Source: Myxococcus xanthus (lineage in GTDB: Bacteria; Myxococcota; Myxococcia; Myxococcales; Myxococcaceae). Taken from it: a stretch of DNA of 61,512 nucleotides. A model generated the notes under the pieces. It had not been told where the DNA came from. It did not search any database and saw nothing but the letters and a program-made list of their open reading frames with translations. A program made the translations under genes and the position numbers. Position 1 is the stretch's first letter; each line of letters begins with the position of its first letter. Location: assembly GCF_013116825.1 (NCBI RefSeq), contig NZ_JABFNS010000041.1:1-61512 (forward strand), written 5' to 3'. This document shows positions 1-8,341 of the stretch, one piece after another.

Positions 1-432
1 AACCTTCACCTCGCGCTCGGGGCGGGGGCCTACGTTGATTCGTCCAGCCTCCGCCTCCCGAATCTTCCACTGGAGGTAGTCGACGTTGCTGCTGCCCGTC
101 GGGCGCCCGACGACTTCGCGGTACTTCTCCTGCAACTGCTGCAGCGACATTCCGGCGAAGCGCCCGCGCTGGCGAGCGGGCTGCGTGCCCTCGGCCGAGG
201 TGGTGGCCGGTGCAGCAGGGGCCGGAGGAGGGGCGCTGGGGGCGGTGGCCGTCGCCCGGCGGGAGGGGCTGCGCCGCTTCTTGGCGGCGAGGGACTCCTC
301 GATGCGGCGGATGAGGTACGTCTTGTTCGGGCTGCGCGTCTCCTCGCCCACCACTTCGCGGAAGCGGGCGCGCAGCTCCGTCAGGTTCATGGACTCCAGC
401 TTCTTCGTCTTCGGGGCGGTGGTGCGGGGCAT
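1..432 (-). CDS. Protein with two SAP-like repeats (partial, runs off left edge)
   Basis: The reading frame starts with ATG at 432 and stays open to base 1, so only the first 144 residues are visible. Two similar segments of about 30 residues, around residues 17-47 and 97-127, share the pattern LxxLxxxxREVVGxxTxSxNxxYLxxxI. This resembles SAP-type helix-extension-helix or DUF2924-like DNA-binding motifs. A low-complexity Ala/Pro/Thr linker separates them. A nucleic-acid-binding role is inferred from the repeats only. It is the last visible gene of the left-end cluster. A degenerate copy of the element that precedes the next two genes may lie at about 461-482. Confidence 0.6.
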   Translation of the reverse strand, partial: MPRTTAPKTKKLESMNLTELRARFREVVGEETRSPNKTYLIRRIEESLAAKKRRSPSRRATATAPSAPPPAPAAPATTSAEGTQPARQRGRFAGMSLQQLQEKYREVVGRPTGSSNVDYLQWKIREAEAGRINVGPRPEREVKV

Positions 433-546
433 GGTGGTGTTTTACTTTCCGGGCCGTTGGTACACGTCTGCCATTCACAAGGGCGGCCGGGCGACCCTCA
501 TGCGCTGGTGCCCCGCTGGGCGGGGCGTGGGTGGTGAGAGGAGGCG

Positions 547-762
547 CTACTTGCTGTGGGTGTTGCTGGCGGCGCTCAGGCCGGCCTGATAGGCGGCTTC
601 GAGAGCCTCCTTCAGGCGCCACACCGCCACGTCGTGAAAGTCGAGGCTGTCGCTGTTTCGTGTTTTCAGGGTGTCGATGTTGAGCGCTTCGCTCGCGATG
701 CGTTCGAGGGTTGCCTCGGGCGCCCGGGCAGGCTTGGCGGTGCGGGGCTTGCGGGGTGTCAT
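547..762 (-). CDS. DUF6900-like small protein
   Basis: This 71-residue protein has a basic, Lys/Arg/Pro-rich N-terminus followed by a segment from about residue 20 to 65 with the pattern LERIA..LNIDTL..R..DSLDFHDVAVW.LKEALEAAY.AG. That pattern matches my memory of the DUF6900 family, small proteins common on plasmids and phages and of unknown function. The ATG at 762 is preferred over upstream in-frame codons because a promoter-like element at 801-836 would leave a leader of about 38 nt. No biochemical role can be given. Confidence 0.6.
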   Translation of the reverse strand: MTPRKPRTAKPARAPEATLERIASEALNIDTLKTRNSDSLDFHDVAVWRLKEALEAAYQAGLSAASNTHSK

Positions 763-800
763 TGTTTCATCCCTTGGTGCGCCTTTGGGTGGCGTGCGTG

Positions 801-836
801 AGGCATACACGCTCTGTTGCGCGCGTATGGCAAGTC
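801..836 (-). promoter_or_regulatory. Left-end promoter-like element, copy 2
   Basis: Read on the minus strand it is GACTTGC, a variable middle, AACAGAGCG, then GTATGCCT. It lies 38 nt before the ATG of the DUF6900-like gene. The same 36-nt layout, with about 25 identical positions, lies 35 nt before the next gene upstream (1167-1202). Equal spacing to two different start codons suggests a promoter or operator used by the left-end genes. It differs from the late element of the tail and head operons. Confidence 0.5.
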
Positions 837-1131
837 ATTGTGCGCTGGGCTTTTGCAGATGCGCGAAGCACTCCAAGTCGACGGCGCGCGGGTCGACATG
901 CACGAAGGAGGTGGTGCCGTCCGGGCGAATGGGGGCCGCGTCGATGCAGTCCTCGGCCGTGACGCCCCCGAGGCGCGCCAGCGTCTCGTTGTCATTCACG
1001 TAGTAGTCGTCCGCGTCCGGGTTGGCGTCGGGGCGGAGGCCGCCGCGCAGCACCGCGAAGATGCGGACCTGCTGTCCCTTGAGGCCGGGGATTTCGTTGC
1101 CGAGGTAGGTGGTGGAGCTGCCGATAACCAT
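835..1131 (-). CDS. Hypothetical 98-residue phage protein
   Basis: I do not recognise this protein. It starts with ATG at 1131 and is predicted to be a small soluble acidic protein, with a predicted beta-rich start (VIGSSTTYLGNEIPGLKG) and an Asp-rich stretch near residues 35-43. There is no signal peptide or membrane segment. The upstream in-frame extension is rejected because it would run through the promoter-like element at 1167-1202. It sits between the zinc-ribbon gene and the DUF6900-like gene. Confidence 0.55.
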   Translation of the reverse strand: MVIGSSTTYLGNEIPGLKGQQVRIFAVLRGGLRPDANPDADDYYVNDNETLARLGGVTAEDCIDAAPIRPDGTTSFVHVDPRAVDLECFAHLQKPSAQ

Positions 1132-1166
1132 AGGTGTCTCCCTGGCGCGCAGTGGGCAGCGCGCGA

Positions 1167-1202
1167 AGACATACGCGCTCTGTTCTCGAGACATAGCAAG
1201 TC
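1167..1202 (-). promoter_or_regulatory. Left-end promoter-like element, copy 1
   Basis: On the minus strand the element reads GACTTGC, then ATGTCTCGAG, AACAGAGCGC and GTATGTCT. It is the partner of the copy at 801-836: same length, same end motifs, and similar distance (35 nt) to the following start codon. The conserved GACTTGC and GTATG blocks could be -35-like and -10-like boxes. This is inferred from two copies and their position only. Confidence 0.5.
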
Positions 1203-1274
1203 GAGGAGAGAGGGATTCGAGGCGCCCCGGAGTATGGCGGGCGCAGGAGGCCTTGTTTCGCTGGCAGTGTATGC

Positions 1275-1712
1275 CTATTGACTGGACTCCCCCGGGGCGT
1301 GGGGCTGCTCGTCGGGCGGCAGCTCGATTCGGAGGCCCTGCGGAAACCAGCGCTCGAGAGTCTCCTGCGACAGGGGACGCACGACCACCGTGCCGGCGCC
1401 GCCCCCCTTGGGCTTGAGCGTGGTGTGCAAGCGCCCGCGCTGGACCAACTCGGCATGAAGGTGGCCGACGAGGAGCCGGTGCAGGTGCCCGAAGCTGCCA
1501 AGCGCGGGATGCTCCGGCTCGCCCTCGGCCGCGCGGATGAGGAACTCGGTGGAGCTGCAGGTGGGACAGGGCGGAAGCTGAACGAGGCCGTCGTCCACGT
1601 CCTCCCGGCGCGCGACGCCGACCTCCAGGGTGTCGAGGGAGAGGCGATTGCCGCTACCGCACCGGGCGCAGCGCTGCAGCACGTCTTCAGCAGTGACTTC
1701 GTGAATGGCCAT
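1275..1712 (-). CDS. Zinc-ribbon phage protein, unknown role
   Basis: The 145-residue protein contains a treble-clef or zinc-ribbon pattern, CARC near residues 15-18 and CPTC near residues 49-52, after an N-terminal MAIHEVTAEDV stretch. The C-terminal half has no motif I recognise. ATG at 1712 is chosen because TGAGG lies about 7 nt upstream. A GTG at 1724 overlapping the stop of the fibre gene is the alternative start. It directly follows the tail-fibre gene in the same unit, so it may be an accessory of fibre assembly, but this is inference. Confidence 0.6.
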   Translation of the reverse strand: MAIHEVTAEDVLQRCARCGSGNRLSLDTLEVGVARREDVDDGLVQLPPCPTCSSTEFLIRAAEGEPEHPALGSFGHLHRLLVGHLHAELVQRGRLHTTLKPKGGGAGTVVVRPLSQETLERWFPQGLRIELPPDEQPHAPGESSQ

Positions 1713-1720
1713 GGGCGTCC

Positions 1721-3631
1721 TCACGCGACCGCGGTGTACGAGCCGTACCAGTACGTCGCGGCGAGCCCTGAGAGGTTTTGGTGGCTGTAGAAGGCGAAGC
1801 CGTCTCTGTCGGGCACCATGACGGTGGGGTTGCCGACGAAGCTGCCGCTGGTGGCGTAGGGGGTGAGGGTGATGGAGGAGGGCGCGGTGGGAAAGCGACT
1901 GCGGAACGTCACCGAGCCGCCCCCAGCCAGGTTGTCGTGCGCGGCGGTGTCGCTGTTGCTGTACTGGAGGCCGAGCCGGCCCACCTCGCGCACGCTGCCC
2001 GCCATCTCGAAGGCCGTGTTGCTCGCGGTGCTACTCATGGGAATCCGCCAGGTGCGCGTCCAGGTGGTGAAGGTGACGCCAGTGTTGGCGTCGTGGAGGA
2101 ACTCCGCCTCGTTGCGTGAGAGGCGAAAGCCGCCCGAGGCCGTCCCGCTGGTGTCCCGGGCCCAGGCATTTCCATTCCAGGCGGCATTGAGGGTGAACCA
2201 CACCGAGTCGCTGTCGGCGTAGAGGCGCAGCCGCGCGGCGGCGCCGCCCGCACCCTGGGCGTCGAGGAGAAGGACGCGGCCGGTGCCCAGGACGGGCTGG
2301 AGGATGGCCTTGTGCTGGCCTGCCGCCGTCTCGTTGCCGCGGAAGTGCCCGCCGCTGAAGGCCGAGAGGACTTCCGCGAGGGCCGCTTCGACGGTGCCTG
2401 CCGTCAGCAGGTTGCCAGCGTCCGCGACGGAGACGGAGGAGGCCGCGTGGGCCCCCGCGCCCTGGGTGAGGTGCCCGTTGAGGAAGCCCAGAAGCGCGGC
2501 CACCTGCTGCCGCAGGCTGCTGGCGGGGAGGGTGTGAGGCGTTCCGGCCAGTGCGTCCCCTCCGACGCGAGACGCCCCGGGGCTTCCGGCCGTCGTCTCT
2601 CCAAGGCGGGTGACAACCTCCTGGAGTTGAGCCTGCACGCTGGTGCCGCTGACGTAGCCGTGGGGCGTGGCGCCAATGGCGCTGGCGTGGTGGGCCCCAG
2701 TGGCCGCGCCCTGGTGGGCATTCACGAAGCCCAGCAGCGAGGACAGCTGCGCGTCCACGGTGCCCGCCGGAAGGAGGTTGGGCGTGCCGGGCACCGCGTC
2801 CGCGCCCACGCGGGAGGCGCCCGGTGTGCTAGCGGCGGCCGAGGAGAGTTTGTCGACGACTTCGTCCACGGCCTCCTGCACGGTGCTGGAGGTGAGGAAA
2901 CCGTGGGGCGCGTAGTCCACGGCACTGGCCTCGTGCCTCCGGCTGGCGCCGGAGAAGTGGCCGGCCAGCTCGGCGTCCACCTCGTCCAGCGTCGCCTGCA
3001 CCGTGTCCGCGCCAGGGCTTAGGACGTCCCACGTGCCGCTCTCCACGGCCACGGAGGTGCCCCGGGCGAAGATGAAGGACTGGCGGCGGGAAGTGTCCAG
3101 GTCCGCAGCAAGAATCTGCGTCTGCCCAGGGCGGCGCCGGACGTCACACAGCAGCAACTCGTCGGGCTGGAGGGCGGGCTTGGGCGCCTGGCCGACGGGG
3201 CCCTCCGGCGCCTGGCGCACCACCAGCTCGAAGGACTCGTCGCGGCGGAAGTACACCTGCTGAGAGTTGCCATCCGTGCGCGGCTCGGACAGCAGGCGGG
3301 TGAAGCGCAGGAAAATGCCCACCCACCGCTCGCTGCCCGAGGTGGAGACGTCGGTGGGGATGCCCGACAAGTCCACTGCGCAGTCCACCGTCTGCCCGGT
3401 GCCAAAGAAGATGCGCTGGCCGAGGTTGTCGTAGGCGCGGCCCGGGGCCGTCAGGTCGACGGTGAGGTTGGGGACGGGGGAATGCGGCGCGGGCACGGCC
3501 CCGGAGATGACGCCGTGGACGCCCAAGTCTGAGGCGAGGTTTCTGTCCGCCTGCTCCAACTGCGCGAAGGCCAGGTCCAGCTCGGCCTCTGTCACGCGCT
3601 GCCTGAAGAAAAAATCCAACCGGTTGCTCAT
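1721..3631 (-). CDS. Repeat-containing tail fibre-like protein
   Basis: This 636-residue protein is the first gene after late element A. Residues 1-225 form a unique N-terminal part. From about residue 235 there are two tandem repeats of about 93 residues, each containing PHG(F/Y)(L/V)(S/T), a coiled-coil-like stretch, PGASRVG(A/G)DA(V/L)(P/A)GTP, and LLGF(V/L)N(A/G)H. A partial third copy follows. The last 120 residues are rich in Ser, Thr and aromatic residues and end in YWYGSYTAVA. N-terminal attachment, repeated shaft and C-terminal tip fit a trimeric fibre. No enzyme motif is visible. Host-receptor binding is inferred. Confidence 0.65.
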   Translation of the reverse strand: MSNRLDFFFRQRVTEAELDLAFAQLEQADRNLASDLGVHGVISGAVPAPHSPVPNLTVDLTAPGRAYDNLGQRIFFGTGQTVDCAVDLSGIPTDVSTSGSERWVGIFLRFTRLLSEPRTDGNSQQVYFRRDESFELVVRQAPEGPVGQAPKPALQPDELLLCDVRRRPGQTQILAADLDTSRRQSFIFARGTSVAVESGTWDVLSPGADTVQATLDEVDAELAGHFSGASRRHEASAVDYAPHGFLTSSTVQEAVDEVVDKLSSAAASTPGASRVGADAVPGTPNLLPAGTVDAQLSSLLGFVNAHQGAATGAHHASAIGATPHGYVSGTSVQAQLQEVVTRLGETTAGSPGASRVGGDALAGTPHTLPASSLRQQVAALLGFLNGHLTQGAGAHAASSVSVADAGNLLTAGTVEAALAEVLSAFSGGHFRGNETAAGQHKAILQPVLGTGRVLLLDAQGAGGAAARLRLYADSDSVWFTLNAAWNGNAWARDTSGTASGGFRLSRNEAEFLHDANTGVTFTTWTRTWRIPMSSTASNTAFEMAGSVREVGRLGLQYSNSDTAAHDNLAGGGSVTFRSRFPTAPSSITLTPYATSGSFVGNPTVMVPDRDGFAFYSHQNLSGLAATYWYGSYTAVA

Positions 3632-3651
3632 GCCTGCGCCCTCCAGATGAA

Positions 3652-3683
3652 GGCAAAGGCATGGCGCGAGAAATCGGGGACAT
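3652..3683 (-). promoter_or_regulatory. Late promoter-like element A
   Basis: On the minus strand it reads ATGTCCCCGATTTC, a gap, then ATGCCTTTGCC. There are 17 nt between GTCCCC and CTTTGCC. The fibre gene starts 20 nt downstream after a CTGGAGGG ribosome-binding site. It shares both boxes and the spacing with elements at 9877, 26183, 30364, 41743, 46971 and 54454. A promoter role is inferred from position and conservation. Confidence 0.65.
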
Positions 3684-3846
3684 TACGTAGCTGCGTTTGG
3701 CCTGACTGCATTCTACGCCTGGGAGTCCGCGAGGCTCGTACGCGGAGGTGTCCGCGATGGGGCCAGCTATGGCGCAGACTGAGGAGGGATGGATATGGCA
3801 GGCTTCACGGCTGGAGTTCCCGTCGCACGAGGTCTAGGCTTCCCAC

Positions 3847-4551
3847 ATGCACCGGTTCCTCACGCCTGTCGTGTCCTGGATGGTCTGGCTAGCCTGTGTT
3901 CTTTCTCTTCCTGCCTTTGCACAGGCAGGGGCCATGCGTCCTTACGTGCAGCCGGATTCCAGTACGGTTCCAAAGCCTCCGCCGATTAAGCGGGTCGAGC
4001 TGGTTCCCCTTGGAAACCGGGTCCCGGCCGAGCTCGATGGCATCGTGGCGGTTCTTGCCGAGCGATTCCCGGGGCTCGACATCCGTTTGAAAAGCCTTCA
4101 GCCGCTACCAGACGGCACGTACTCGAAACGCCGGGAGCAGGTCATCTGGGATGAGTTGCTGCCGAAGCTGCCAACCGCACAGGGAACCCTCTATGTGATT
4201 AACGAGGACCTCGGCGCAAATGGCGCCAACTTCATGTACGCCATCTATGACTTGCCCACAGCACGCGCCGTTGCGTCGGTGTCACGCATGCGCAGTCTGG
4301 AAGGCCTCTCCATGCCGCGTGATACTCGTCTTGAGGGAGAGGCGCTCGAACTCGCGCGTTTTCGCCTCCAGAACCAGCTCACCAGTAGCATCGCAAAGCT
4401 GATGGGCATGAGCTTTCCGTGCCATGCTCCGGTGTGTGTGCTCCGCGCGCCCGTTCGCATTCAGCACATCGACCTCAAGTCCACCCACTTCTGTGCGAAG
4501 CATAAGGCCGAGTTCGCGAAGCTTGCGAAGGAGCGGAAGCTGCGGCGGTAG
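3847..4551 (+). CDS. Secreted archaemetzincin-like protein lacking the HExxH motif
   Basis: The 234-residue protein starts with a clear signal peptide: basic start, hydrophobic core WMVWLACVLSLPAFA, and a cleavage site near AQA. Residues 60-150 resemble the archaemetzincin core (YSKRREQVIWDELLPKL, TLYVINEDLG, ASVSRMR). Near residues 193-222 it keeps a CH....C......DLKS..FC spacing that recalls the zinc-knuckle tail of that family. The catalytic HExxH is not present where expected, so it is probably not an active protease. It is cargo on the plus strand between element A and a decayed tail-gene copy. The family link is by eye and moderate. Confidence 0.5.
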   Translation: MHRFLTPVVSWMVWLACVLSLPAFAQAGAMRPYVQPDSSTVPKPPPIKRVELVPLGNRVPAELDGIVAVLAERFPGLDIRLKSLQPLPDGTYSKRREQVIWDELLPKLPTAQGTLYVINEDLGANGANFMYAIYDLPTARAVASVSRMRSLEGLSMPRDTRLEGEALELARFRLQNQLTSSIAKLMGMSFPCHAPVCVLRAPVRIQHIDLKSTHFCAKHKAEFAKLAKERKLRR

Positions 4552-4597
4552 GGGGCGTGCCCGCTGCCTCTGCTCGTCGCAGTAGGCCTCCGCAGAG

Positions 4598-4846
4598 TCA
4601 GTGCAGCGTCGTCGTCTCGCCCAACTCGCTGAGTCCCAGCTCCCAGTGCTCGGGGAGAATGGGCCGCAGGGGCTCCACCAAGTCGATGAAGTGGGTGTGG
4701 GCGGGCTTGAGGTACCCGACGAGGGTGCGCAGGCGCAGGCGCTCCGCAGGCGTCAGGAGGCGCTCCACCTCGACGTTGAAGGCGTAGCGGGCGAAGCGCT
4801 CCGAGGGGCCTGGCACTCAGTCCACGCCAAGCTCAGACTCGCAGTC
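4598..4846 (-). pseudogene. Decayed copy of the 3' end of the tail protein I gene
   Basis: This piece matches the 3' end of the intact gene at 5360-6697. The encoded ending ([18 protein letters not shown], then [14 protein letters not shown]) is nearly identical. Just upstream, where the intact gene has GVDW, this copy reads GVD then TGA, so it cannot be read as a longer gene. Similarity fades near 4846. The copy and its parent bracket the SnoaL-like cargo gene. It is a remnant of duplication or of recombination with a related phage, not a working gene. Confidence 0.8.
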
Positions 4847-4943
4847 GATGCGAGCCGCGATGTTCTTACCTCGGGGCATACGCGCCCCTCCGGGGAAGTA
4901 CATCCAGCCGCGACGGCTCTCAGGGACAGGGCGCTTATGTGGC

Positions 4944-5324
4944 CTACTCGATTGGCAACCCGTGCATGCGAAGGAAGGAGAGCTTGTCCCAATAGCCGCG
5001 TTGGAAGCGGATCAACCCGTCCTCGACTTGGAAGAAGCCACAACCTCGAAGGCCGAGCGGATCCTTCCACTCCAGAATCGCCCAAGGGGCATCTTCGAGA
5101 ATTTGCTCGACGATGCAGACCATCTTGGCTGCCGCGAACTCCCGCTGGAACATCTCGCGGATTCGAGCCCGGCCTTCTACGGGCTCGTTCGCCACCTGAT
5201 GGTTCACCGCGTTCTCACAATAGAGGGCGACAAGCCCGTCGACATCTGCGGCGTTGAAGCGCTCCACCCACCGCTCCACCACTTGTCGGGGCCGAAGGCC
5301 CGAGCTCTTTCCTCCGTCTTCCAT
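4944..5324 (-). CDS. SnoaL-like / NTF2-fold protein (cargo)
   Basis: The 126-residue protein has the usual length and layout of the SnoaL-like NTF2 superfamily. An N-terminal helix VVERWVERFNAADVDGL leads into ALYCENAVNHQVANEPVEGRARIREMF, followed by beta strands with AILEWKDP, FFQVEDGLI and QRGYWDK. Family members are small-molecule cyclases, isomerases or binding proteins; nothing here fixes the substrate. ATG at 5324 is chosen over 5357 because it sits closer to the domain start. The gene lies between the intact tail protein I gene (36 nt away) and that gene's decayed 3' copy, so it was probably acquired with the duplication. Confidence 0.65.
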   Translation of the reverse strand: MEDGGKSSGLRPRQVVERWVERFNAADVDGLVALYCENAVNHQVANEPVEGRARIREMFQREFAAAKMVCIVEQILEDAPWAILEWKDPLGLRGCGFFQVEDGLIRFQRGYWDKLSFLRMHGLPIE

Positions 5325-5359
5325 GGCGTGTGAGCATACCACGTGGGCGGCGTTCACCG

Positions 5360-6697
5360 TCAGTGCAGCGTCGTCGTCTCCCCTAGCTCGCTGAGTCCCA
5401 GCTCCCAGTGCTCGGGGAGGATGGGCGGCAGGGGCTCCACCAGGTCCACGAAGTGGGTGTGCGCGGGCTTGAGGTAGTCGACGAGGGTGCGCAGGCGCTG
5501 GCGCTCCGCGGGCGAGAGGAGGCGCTCCACCTCGACGTTGAAGGCGTAGCGAGCGAAGCGCTCCGAGGGGCCCAGCACCCAGTCCACGCCCAACTCGGAC
5601 TCCCCCAGCGCGAGGGTGTCCGAGGCGAAGGGGGAGATGGCCCTCACCTCGATGCCGAGGAAGAAGCGGATGGCGTTGCGCAGGCCCAGGGCGGTGCCCT
5701 TTTGGCGGTACATGTCCACGAGGATGGCGGCCAGGCGTCGCCGGGCGAGGACGTCCAGCTCGAGCGCGAAGGGGTTGCCCATGTCCTGGAGGATGGCGTC
5801 CAGGAAGGGCTCTGGCGCGCGCTCCAGGTCAAAGACGTCGGGGAAGGCGTCCAAGTCGGAGAGCAGCAAGTCCGTCACCTCCTGGAGGCAGGAGATGAAG
5901 CGGTGCAGGTCGCCCGTCACGTCGTCGCGGCGGTTGTGGCGGGGCAGCATGTCCCAGAGCTGGAAGCTCCGGGAGGGCGGCCTGGCCGGCCGGAAGCCCG
6001 TGAGGATGGCGCGGTGGTAGGGAGCGAGCACCAGGTTGCCGTGGGCGTCCGTTACGCCCTCCACGAGGACCTCATACCCCACGTCCGGCGTCAGCTCCGT
6101 GTCGAGGGCGAGGTGGACGAGGGGGCCGTCGGCCGCGGCCTCGAGGGCGGCCACCGGGACTGCTGGCGCGCCACGAGGCGTGAAGGTGAAGCGTGCGGAG
6201 GGGGGCACCCGCACGTCCTCGTCGAAGGCGAGGCGTACCGATTTCGGCGCCAGGGCCTGGGCGCCCACGAGACGGGGCGCTGTCCTGTCCTCCACGGTGA
6301 AGGTGTACGTCTCGTCGAGGAGGTGCGCGCCGCCGGCCGTGGCCGAGACGACGCGGACGGAGACGGTGGCCTGGCTGACCAGCGGCACCGCCGGATGGAG
6401 CACCACGCGCAGGGAGTCCGCCGTCTGCGTCACCTCCGCCAGCGGCCCAGTGAAGGCGGGTTGCACCTCGATGCTGGCTCCGCCCTCGAAGGCGAGGAAG
6501 CCGTCCACCCAGACGCGCGTGGCCGCCCGCGCAACGCCGTCCGTGCCGACGTCCACCAGCTCCAGCTCCAGCGCGGCATCGATGGGGACGGCCTCCTCCC
6601 CGGGGGCTGGAGCGCGGTTGAGGAGGAGGGGCCGGCGCGTCTCGGCGAAGAGGGAGACGGTGTCGACGTAGAGGGCGGGCAGCTCAACCGTGGCCAT
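5360..6697 (-). CDS. Phage tail protein I-type baseplate protein
   Basis: The 445-residue protein has two parts. Residues 1-230 look like one or two Ig-like beta domains ([41 protein letters not shown]). Residues 230-445 match the tail protein I family (TIGR02242 type): [65 protein letters not shown] and IRFFLGI. Such proteins close the baseplate periphery and hold fibres. It follows baseplate J and three small tail genes in the unit driven from element B. Its 3' end is duplicated at 4598-4846. Confidence 0.8.
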   Translation of the reverse strand: MATVELPALYVDTVSLFAETRRPLLLNRAPAPGEEAVPIDAALELELVDVGTDGVARAATRVWVDGFLAFEGGASIEVQPAFTGPLAEVTQTADSLRVVLHPAVPLVSQATVSVRVVSATAGGAHLLDETYTFTVEDRTAPRLVGAQALAPKSVRLAFDEDVRVPPSARFTFTPRGAPAVPVAALEAAADGPLVHLALDTELTPDVGYEVLVEGVTDAHGNLVLAPYHRAILTGFRPARPPSRSFQLWDMLPRHNRRDDVTGDLHRFISCLQEVTDLLLSDLDAFPDVFDLERAPEPFLDAILQDMGNPFALELDVLARRRLAAILVDMYRQKGTALGLRNAIRFFLGIEVRAISPFASDTLALGESELGVDWVLGPSERFARYAFNVEVERLLSPAERQRLRTLVDYLKPAHTHFVDLVEPLPPILPEHWELGLSELGETTTLH

Positions 6698-6706
6698 GGG
6701 GCTTCC

Positions 6707-7102
6707 TCAAGGGGAGACGAGCTCCAGGCGGACGCCCACTGTGTGGACACCGAAGAGCTTCGAGACGTTGGCGGCCATGTCCGTGACGAGGCGCTCGCGG
6801 CCGGGGCGCCCCAGAGTGCGGGCGTGCTTCACCCCGTCGACGACGAGGGACGCTTCCCAGGCCAGGCCCGCCGGAGCGCCTGCCGGCACACGGAAGCGCA
6901 AGGCGGTGCGGACCAGGTCCACGCCGGTGACGTCCACGGCTTGCGTCACCTCGGTGAAGTCCCCGGGGGCCAGCTCGAAGCGGCGTCCGGGGTCCTCGTC
7001 TCCGAGGACGAAGAGGTACTCGCCCGAGGCGGGCGCGGCCCGCTGGGGCCGAATGCGGCCCTGCCCCAGGCCCAGGCGACTGGTGAAGGCGGTGAGGGCC
7101 AT
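6707..7102 (-). CDS. Small tail-module protein, unknown
   Basis: This 131-residue protein has no signal peptide or membrane segment. It appears beta-rich, with alternating hydrophobic strands such as GEYLFVLGDEDPG, DLVRTALRFRVPAG and VGVRLELVS. It lies between a lectin-like gene and the tail protein I gene with 4-9 nt gaps, so it is almost certainly co-translated with them. A baseplate-periphery or fibre-connector role follows from context only. Confidence 0.6.
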   Translation of the reverse strand: MALTAFTSRLGLGQGRIRPQRAAPASGEYLFVLGDEDPGRRFELAPGDFTEVTQAVDVTGVDLVRTALRFRVPAGAPAGLAWEASLVVDGVKHARTLGRPGRERLVTDMAANVSKLFGVHTVGVRLELVSP

Positions 7103-7106
7103 GGCT

Positions 7107-7802
7107 TCACACCTGCCGGGAGAGCTCGAGCGAGTCGAAGTAGGCCCGGCGCGTGACGTCCTTCACCGCGAAGCCGAAGCCGCCTCGGCCGGAGCTGAGA
7201 GGCTGGCTGCCGGAGTTGATGCCGAGGGCGTCGTCGATGAAGTCGGCCATGCCCGGCAGGGGCTGCCAGTCAGGAGGCGTGCCGAGCGGGTGCGCGGCCA
7301 AGTCGTTGTGGAAGGACTTGAGGACGACGTCGCCGTTGGCGTTCACAATGACGTCCAGCCGCAGGTGCAGCCAGGTGCCTTGGGTGAAGCTGGCCGAGGA
7401 CTTCAGGAGGACGCCGGGGCCGTCCGCGTCGGGCAGGCCCGTGGCCACCGCACCCTTGCGGAGCACCACCCGGTGCGGCTCATCGTCGGAGAGGCCCAGG
7501 AGGTAGGCGGAGTCGTTGACGGAGGTGCCCTGGCCGCAAAGGAAGAGGAAGGGGGAGAAGCCGGTGGGGCCTCCTCCGGGCCCGCGCTGGAGGCAGCCGC
7601 GGATGCTGCCGCCCCGGGCCATGGGGGCGAAGTCCGGCAGGTTGGCGAAGAGGGCAACGGCGCCCTGCGCGGCGGTGAGGGAGTTGAAGGCGAAGAGGAA
7701 GTTGCCTCCGCCCGGGGGACGGGCAATGCCCGCCGTCACGCCCCTGTCCACGGTGGCGATGTCGAGTCCTTGATTGAGGTAAGTCCAGTCTGCGAGTGCC
7801 AT
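7107..7802 (-). CDS. LamG/concanavalin-like tail protein
   Basis: The 231-residue protein looks like an all-beta jelly-roll of the LamG/concanavalin type. Predicted strands include NFLFAFNS, SPFLFLCGQG, YLLGLSDDEPHRVVLRKG and GTWLHLRLDVIVNANGDVV, ending in GGFGFAVKDVTRRAYFDSLEL. The 'TWLHLRLDV..N..GDV' segment is typical of LamG repeats that bind glycans. It follows the 176-residue gene by 7 nt. Host-surface sugar binding is inferred from the fold and the tail-tip position. Confidence 0.6.
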   Translation of the reverse strand: MALADWTYLNQGLDIATVDRGVTAGIARPPGGGNFLFAFNSLTAAQGAVALFANLPDFAPMARGGSIRGCLQRGPGGGPTGFSPFLFLCGQGTSVNDSAYLLGLSDDEPHRVVLRKGAVATGLPDADGPGVLLKSSASFTQGTWLHLRLDVIVNANGDVVLKSFHNDLAAHPLGTPPDWQPLPGMADFIDDALGINSGSQPLSSGRGGFGFAVKDVTRRAYFDSLELSRQV

Positions 7803-7809
7803 GGTGTCC

Positions 7810-8340
7810 TCACTGCGTGGCGGCCACAGGCCACCCGGTGTCGAAGTCCTCGGTGGGCTGAGTGGTGTTGAAGAGGGCCCCGCGCGCCGTCACGTCCTCC
7901 CAGCGCCAAGCGTAGGCCTCGTTGGTGTGCCAGCGCTGCTCGAAGTCCTCCTGCGGCGAGTCGCTGAAGAGGCCCTCCACGGAAGCTGCGTCCGCCCAGT
8001 CAGCGAGGAAGGGCCCTGGGCCCCACGTCTCGACGGCCTGTCCCTCGAAGCGGTGCGGGACGAGCTGCGCGGGCGGCGGCTCGAAGAGGAAGCCGTCGTT
8101 GTCCCAACCTCGGGAGAAGGACTCGAAGCCCTCACGCTGGCCGGAGAAGAAGGCGAGGGCCACAGGGACGTCGGAGAGGGCGGCGCGCCACACGTACCAG
8201 CGCTCGAAGTCCTCGCACGCCTCCTCCGGCACGCCAACGCCCGCCAGGACTTCAAGGCGCGTCACCGCCGTCAGCGTCCAGTGCGCAGCCTCGCCGGGCC
8301 AGGCGCCCGCGTCCTCGAAACTGGGGTTGAGGAGGGCCAT
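7810..8340 (-). CDS. Tail-module protein with repeated EDFE-type motifs
   Basis: The 176-residue protein contains four spaced copies of an (E/R)(D/G)F(E/D)..(W/S) motif: [29 protein letters not shown] and EDFDTGWPV. Between them are Trp- and Pro-rich linkers. I do not recognise the family. The regular repetition suggests a small repeated structural unit, perhaps a string of short beta elements along the baseplate or fibre. It begins 1 nt after baseplate J ends and belongs to the same unit. Confidence 0.6.
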   Translation of the reverse strand: MALLNPSFEDAGAWPGEAAHWTLTAVTRLEVLAGVGVPEEACEDFERWYVWRAALSDVPVALAFFSGQREGFESFSRGWDNDGFLFEPPPAQLVPHRFEGQAVETWGPGPFLADWADAASVEGLFSDSPQEDFEQRWHTNEAYAWRWEDVTARGALFNTTQPTEDFDTGWPVAATQ

Positions 8341-8341
8341 G

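Noticed and set aside
86-589. Plus-strand frame of 167 codons at the left edge
   Set aside because: It is antisense to the SAP-repeat gene and has the Arg/Gly/Ala-rich composition of a GC-rich shadow.
5408-7156. Long plus-strand frame of 582 codons
   Set aside because: It lies opposite the tail protein I gene and its neighbours and reads as low-complexity Val/Gly/His/Glu repeats, a typical shadow.
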